Part shown: piece after piece, positions 58,440 to 64,000 of the stretch
Position numbering within the stretch: the first letter of the stretch is position 1
Layout: every line of letters starts with the position of its first letter
Source of the DNA: Capitulum mitella
Taxonomy: Eukaryota; Arthropoda; Thecostraca; Pollicipedomorpha; Pollicipedidae
Length of the DNA: 64,000 nucleotides
Direction of reading: 5' to 3'
Assembly (NCBI GenBank): GCA_030062745.1
Contig: CP099849.1
Location: 3,642,586-3,706,585 of the forward strand
Position numbers and translations under genes: made by a program
Notes under the pieces: model-generated
Told to the model about the DNA's origin: nothing
Seen by the model: the letters and a program-made list of their open reading frames with translations, nothing else
The model's database searches: none

Positions 58440-58600
58440 GCGTGTGTGTTACCTGCGCCGGGCGTGTGTGTTACCTGCGCCGGGCGTGTGTGTTACCTGC
58501 GCCGGGCGTGTGTGTTACCTGCGCCGGGCGTGTGTGTTACCTGCGCCGGGCGTGTGTGTTACCTGCGCCGGGCGTGTGTGTTACCTGCGCCGGGCGTGTG
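58440..58600. repeat. 22-bp tandem repeat, seven copies
   Basis: Unit GTGTGTTACCTGCGCCGGGC plus two bases, seven near-identical copies. The minus strand of each reads CAGGTAAC, which matches both a splice-donor consensus and the CAGGTA core bound by zinc-finger factors. Because 22 is not a multiple of 3, open frames over it rotate and are spurious. Confidence 0.9.
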
Positions 58601-60332
58601 CCATCCTGTGGGTGTTCTGACTGAGCGGCTGCGCGGTTGCGTGTGAGCCGACGACGGAGAGGGAGGACAACAGCGAACAAAGGCGAGGGACGCAAGAGAA
58701 GGCGGGTGAAAAACATACCGGAAAGAAGACAAGAATATCTTCGAAATACGGAGGGAGGGAAATAAGCAAAAAGCAGAGCGTAATGTAAGGCAAAACGAAA
58801 GACATGCTACGTGCAAAACACGAGAATACTGGACAAACCAAACTGACCAAGTAAGGGCGAAAGTAGCGTGCACTGATGCCACAAAGCAAAAACGCGAAAG
58901 AAGGAAACCATATCCCAATGTTTCTGCCTGTGCCCTGGGGAAGACACAGGTCGGTCGCTTGCCGTTCCCAACGAGATTACAAGCCAGACACAGAAGCCGG
59001 ACGAGTGTCGCAGACCGTCGCACCTCCACCCTTGGCGTGGTCTCCCGCTGGGTGCTGGCGCCCCCTCGCCCTTAAGCCGACTGCTGCCGGCGGTGCTGAC
59101 TGCGTGCTTTAAATGCGCGTCACAGAGGGAACACGGCGCGCAGGTCAATGCTCTGTTTTGATTGCTTCCAACGCCGCCGGCGCCCCCTGGCAATGAACAT
59201 AAAGGACGCTAATTTATTGGCCGGGAGAACAAGATCGACTTAATCGCGTGGAAATTCAGCGCAGCTCCGACAGAAAGTCGGAGGTGGATGCTTGTTGAGA
59301 ATGTGCCGAGAACTGCTGGCCTAACTGAACTCTAACTAACACCAACTGGCCTCAACCCACAGCCTTACAGGCCACTTCTGTTGAGTTTTACAGAATTTGG
59401 CACATAGCTGTTTTGTCATCACATGCACAACCAACGGAAACGATCATAATGAGAAGTCCACTAGTTGGTGATAGTGCTGCATCCGTCATCGCACTCTTCC
59501 CACATTCTGCCGCCTGTTGTTACCAGCGCCTGCTGTTCCGCCGTGCCCGAAAACTGCATCACCGCTGCGCCACACAAGACACTAACCCCATTCTCGCGCA
59601 AACCACAGCTGTCGACCTTTCGCCGGCCGGAGAGGATCGATAACCGACCAAAACCGCGCCACCGGCCCGATCGACGGCAAACAGCGGGCCAGGCGCTTTG
59701 GATTTTGCCCGGTGCATTATTCATATTCATACGACTGTCCAGGGGCGAGGAAAATACCTGCCATTTTCTTCATTAGAAGTCGGCCCGGGCCGCGGTAAAC
59801 AACAGGCCGGCCGCGGGTCAGGCGGAAACGGACGCCACCTGACGGAGCGGCCGCCGCCGGCCGCGTGACGCGGTCGCTGCCGTGGCGTCACGCGGCGCCC
59901 GCAAAAACAGACGAGCGTCACCGACTAGCGCGCGCCTCTGCGGCTGGCGATGCGGCGAATTCGGCCGGGTCCGGCCGCGCCGCGTGATCGCATTAGCCGC
60001 GGTTCGGAGCGCAGCAGACGGATGAAGCCGTGTGCGCCGCGGCAGGGGCCATTCGAAGCCGGCCGGACGGGGAGGGAACGGCCGGCCGGGCGGCCGAATA
60101 AAGCCCCTCGGTTCCCCCTGCGGAATTCGTACAAAAGCCCGTCACGGCAGATGCATAAACAAGAATACGGCACGTGCTGGAAATTGCGCGAGGACACCGC
60201 TCCGGTTCGAAAGGGTGCGCCGCTGTTCAGTTGTGCGGGCCGAGCGGTAATCGCGATGGCAGATGGATGGCGACGCTTCCCCTCCGCTCCACTCCCCTCT
60301 CCTCGCACACCAGTACACACACACACACACGC

Positions 60333-60855
60333 TCACCGACCTCAGCGCCCAGCCCGCATCTACATACACACATCACCGACCTCAGCGCCCAGCCCGCACC
60401 TACATACACACATCACCGACCTCAGCGCCCAGCCCGCACCTACATACACACATCACCGACCTCAGCGCCCAGCCCCACTAATACACACACCACCGACCTC
60501 AGCGCCCAGCCCGCACCTACATACACACACGCACCGACCTCAGCGCCCAGCCCGCACCTACATACACACACATCACCGACCTCAGCGCCCAGCCCGCACC
60601 TACATACACACACATCACCGACCTCAGCGCCCAGCCCGCACCTACATACACACACATCACCGACCTCAGCGCCCAGCCCGCACCTACATACACACACGCA
60701 CCGACCTCAGCGCCCAGCCCGCACCTACATACACACACGCACCGACCTCAGCGCCCAGCCCGCACCTACATACACACACGCACCGACCTCAGCGCCCAGC
60801 CCGCACCTACATACACACACACGCACCGACCTCAGCGCCCAGCCCGCACCTACAC
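60333..60855. repeat. ~38-42-bp minisatellite, 13 copies
   Basis: Thirteen units of CACCGACCTCAGCGCCCAGC followed by CCGCACCTACATACACAC(A/C)n, varying mainly in the length of the CA tract. A CA run precedes it. It creates long open frames in several frames on both strands, which I do not regard as genes. Confidence 0.95.
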
Positions 60856-61995
60856 CAGAACATGCGCACGCACGCAAACGCGCACGGATGAACGCGGATT
60901 CGTTCTCACAAGCGCAGAGGATCCAGCGAGGAAGCCGCGTCGAAAACAAAGCGTTTCGTTTTCATTACGGGGCCGGGCGGCCGGCGACAAAGCGCCGGCG
61001 CGGCTCCCGACGCGGGCGCGCCGAACAAACAGCGGCGAACGCGACAGCAGACAAACGCTTCGGGGGCCGGCGAACTTCGGGCGTCAGCTGAAGGCCCGAC
61101 TCAGGTCGCTCACATCCTGATGACCGCGCAGCCTTTGAGGGAGCGGTCCCGGGGCAGATGTTGGTAACGGGGCTCGTCGGCGCTGGCACGAATTCAGGGC
61201 CCGCGCCGGGATGTTTGGCTAATTAGATGGTCGTATAAGGCGGTTTACGACAGACCTGTTCTGCAGTTCCGTAAGTCGTCGTCAGCAGGGTGGAACGGCA
61301 AAAGAGGGAGACACAACGAAGCAGAAAGGGTCGCCGGAATAAAGGAATGAAAGAATGACTGAGGTGTTGCGAGACAGAGGAATGACTGAACATAAACATA
61401 AAAAAATCAGTTTCGGCGTCTGATAATGAAACAGTGCACTAAAGAATTCACGCATCTCAAGAAATGCCCTTGCCGGCTCTTCCACGAAGCCAGCACCAAA
61501 TGTCGTCCGAAGTGCCTTCGCCGGGCCTCTGCGCGCGGAAGTTGTAATCTGAGGCAGTAAAGCCCAGTTACGGTCCCCGCCACGACGCCGGGCATTCGCA
61601 AACTCCGCGAAACGTCACCCGACGGGCGCCTCTGCCCCCGAACGCGGCGCGCTCTCACCTCGGATTGCACGCGGAGTCGCAATATCACGGCGCCCGGCTC
61701 CGGCCTACGAGCAGACTGTCGGTCGGGCAGTGACAGGCACGGTCCGCGACTTATCTGTCGGCGCGCTGCCGTAATTGACGCTGAGTGCCGCATAAACTAC
61801 AGAAACAATATCTTCAACTATTTATATTGCCCCCAGATCCGTGCCGGCCGGACAAAAAGCTCATCTCAACAGCCTGGGCCTATTAAGTATGCATTTTGTC
61901 ATGCCATTCACGTACGTAGCCGTCGGCGGCGGTCGGACCGTTGCCTGCTCCCATACCTCCTCCATCCCTCTCCCTCTCTCCGCTCTCCCGAACCG

Positions 61996-62056
61996 AAGCC
62001 GAGCCGAGCCGAGTCGAGCCGAGTCGAGCCGGGCCGGACCGGACCGGGCCGGGTCG
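61996..62056. repeat. (GAGCC/GAGTC/GGGCC)n pentanucleotide repeat
   Basis: Degenerate five-base tandem repeat, about twelve units. Confidence 0.8.
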
Positions 62057-63737
62057 GCGCGCCGACAATAAGACGTGCTCAAGACGCGGTCAGTCGGCGG
62101 GCGCGCGGAATGCCTGACTCTTGACCGGTCGACGGTCACTAATTCCCGGCGGGCGCGCTCCAGAGCAAACAGGACGCGTTTTTGCCGGCGGCGGCGGCCC
62201 GGCCGAGCGACGGGCGGTCCGCCGCCCTGGAAGCCGAGCGCCGGGCGCGCGAGTGGCCGCCGGCGCACGGCGCTGTTTTTGCGCGGCCACTCCTTGGCGG
62301 GAGACGTGCCCGCACTACGGCGCATCCCGCTTGAAGCGCACGTCCTCCATCCACTTGACAGTGGCCGGCAAAAACGGGGCATGTTTTCGCGTAAATGGCA
62401 ACAACAAGAGCCTAAACGGGCAACAACAAGCGGGCCCGTCCGACCTTTTCCGTCAGGTGAACGCCAAGACGCCGGCGATTTTTCATTCTGTTTGCGGCGT
62501 ATTCATCACGCGCCAGAGTACATCACTCGTTTATTGTTTGTATAATCGGGCGATAATGGCTTCTTTGTTCGCAGCTTAGGCTGCCAAACACGTATCGCAT
62601 TCACTGGCATATTCGGCACCACTTCCGACCGACCGCTTGGCCCCGTGTCAACGTTCTGCCTCAAAACGGGCGGGGCGGGGCGGCCGAGGGCGTTCATCAG
62701 CGCCCCTATATGCAGCAGGCTTCCTCCCCAGCTTACTGTAACATCCCGCATCACCGGCACGTCCTCTTTACACGGCGTAATGATGATGTAAGCAATATCT
62801 CGGTGCATCTAAAGTGCGCCCCGGCGGCCCTAATTCGGGCCAATCGCCGGCCGCTTCCCGTCCGGCGACACCAGCGGCCGCCGCCGGCGCCCGGGCGCGC
62901 CGTTTCCTGGTGGCCGCGCCGTAGCCGCGCCGGAGAACTAATAAAACCGCCACGGCGCGGCGCGCCACATAAAATACGACGGCGCGCGGCGCGGCGGCGC
63001 GCCGCAGCGCCGACGAATATCGACGGCCGACGCCGGACGGCGCGCCAAACGCCAGTAAACATCGCCTTCCGGGGCCCGCCCGGAGAGCGGGCGCAGCGGC
63101 GACCGCGGCCGATGCAAATGCAGCATCGCCGCCGACCGCACAAAGGAGCGCCCGCTCGCCGCCACTGAGCCGCCACGGAGCCCCGATGCATCGACTGTGG
63201 GGGGGCGGTAATGGGTGGGGAGGGGCAGGGCAGAGCCGGCCTAATAAAGAGCCCAACAAATGGCACTGTCAGCCGCCGCATCGACTTTGTATGCACGAAT
63301 TAGAGCCACGCCAAAAGTACAGCGAAAGGCGGCCCTGTAGACAATCGCGTGCTCCTGCGCCGCCATCGCCAGGTGTCAAACAAGCCCAAAGAGAGTGACC
63401 TCGCCCGTGTAGTTCATTTCGCCGTACCGGCCGCCGTCCGTGTTTAATTTGCCCCCGCGGTGCCGACAACAGGTCCGCGTCATGCTGGGCGCGCCCGAAA
63501 GCATTTGCGCCGGCGAAAAAGCGTCGGAATTATATCTAATTAAGATAATCCTGCCGGAGAGACCGCGGACGGGCGGCCGCAGCGGACCGGTCTGGCTCCG
63601 TCCCGTCCGCTCTCTCCGGCAGCGGCGGCGCCGGGGGCGGCCTCCAATCACAACCCCTTCCAATTAGCGTTAATTACCCGACTCCGAGCGGCGGAGGGCG
63701 CGGCCGCGGCTGCCGGACCGCCGACGCCGAACACACC

Positions 63738-63742
63738 TGTCG

Positions 63743-63778
<36 letters not shown>

Positions 63779-63780
63779 AC
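63738..63780. repeat. (CCG)n microsatellite
   Basis: About twelve uninterrupted CCG/GCC triplets flanked by GTC GTC and GAC. Similar shorter runs lie near 41,820-41,850, 45,600 and 46,000. Confidence 0.9.
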
Positions 63781-64000
63781 GCCGGCGGGGCGCGGCCGTC
63801 GGGCGCGGCCGGCGCTGCCGTGAGGCGGCGCCGTTGCGGCGGCCGGTTCGCACGGCCGGTCCCGGCCGGCCGCGCCGCCGCCGCTGCGGTCCGCCCAGCC
63901 GCCGCCGACCTGAGAAACGACGCCCGGCCGCCCGGCTAACGGCATTATGATGCCTAATTAGATTAGCATGGCCATTAGAGGCCCGCGGACACGGCCGGCC

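Larger units (their letters stand above)
50370..64000 (-). other. Upstream Eph intron/5' region, first exon not found
   Basis: The exon starting at 50,369 needs an upstream exon ending in phase 0 with the first strand of the ephrin-binding domain. I searched the minus strand here for a signal peptide and a ..LLDT.....W.. motif and found none, so this stretch is probably intron or promoter. It is mostly GC/CpG-rich, with AT-richer parts at 51,000-51,750, 52,900-53,300 and 55,450-57,100. Tandem repeats and CRE-like sites inside it are listed separately. Confidence 0.6.

Noticed and set aside
58362-58646. Cysteine/proline-rich repeat peptide frames
   Set aside because: The 22-bp unit is not a multiple of three, so the peptide rotates frames with each unit. 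Not a plausible protein.
59950-61091. Open frames of 305-313 codons over the minisatellite
   Set aside because: Produced by tandem repeats lacking stops in several frames; no start context, family or splice signals.
1-64000. CRISPR arrays, rRNA, bacterial operons or integrated virus genes
   Set aside because: No regular repeat-spacer pattern, no rRNA-like sequence, and no capsid, integrase or envelope-like reading frame was recognised; the window is ordinary eukaryotic nuclear DNA.

Overview
The window is animal nuclear DNA, almost certainly from an arthropod and probably a crustacean. The evidence is an intron-containing Rebers-Riddiford cuticle protein gene and a multi-exon Eph receptor tyrosine kinase gene whose ligand-binding domain closely resembles what I remember of insect Eph. 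A GC-rich crustacean such as a barnacle would fit the strongly GC-rich, CpG-rich right-hand part, but the species is inference.

Layout. Positions 1-14,200 are AT-richer and repeat-laden. They hold one small cuticle protein gene on the minus strand (CDS 3,346-4,338, two exons, with TATA box, initiator and poly(A) signal). Around it lie three diverged copies of one unclassified repeat (1-2,960; 5,318-11,765, itself interrupted by insertions; and an inverted fragment near 13,736-14,010). Other mobile elements are a broken DNA transposon with long terminal inverted repeats and transposase remains (8,543-10,256), two copies of a small TIR element (6,073-6,405 and 10,522-10,776), a TTAA-flanked element (12,036-13,237) with a probable hAT-like element nested inside it, and a tRNA-like SINE head (13,584-13,664). 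At about 14.2 kb the base composition changes sharply.

From 18,870 to 50,369 on the minus strand lies one Eph receptor gene. I could place 14 coding exons, each with AG/GT borders, and the splice phases agree at all 13 junctions. They sum to 2,829 nt, giving 942 residues plus a stop codon. In order they encode most of the ephrin-binding domain, the cysteine-rich/EGF-like region, two fibronectin III domains, the transmembrane helix, a 71-nt juxtamembrane exon, the tyrosine kinase domain and a SAM domain ending in a PDZ-binding-type tail. All recognisable kinase catalytic motifs are intact. The exon(s) with the start codon, signal peptide and first residues of the ephrin-binding domain were not found and probably lie beyond 64,000 or in an exon I could not recognise. 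Two introns (36,301-49,693 and 50,370 onward) are over 13 kb, extremely GC/CpG-rich, and dotted with short AT-rich motifs and tandem repeats. Most long open frames there are composition artefacts.

I found no previously undescribed biological system. The most useful results are the full exon reconstruction including the 71-nt exon, the cuticle gene promoter, the transposon remains, and several repeats placed close to splice sites.
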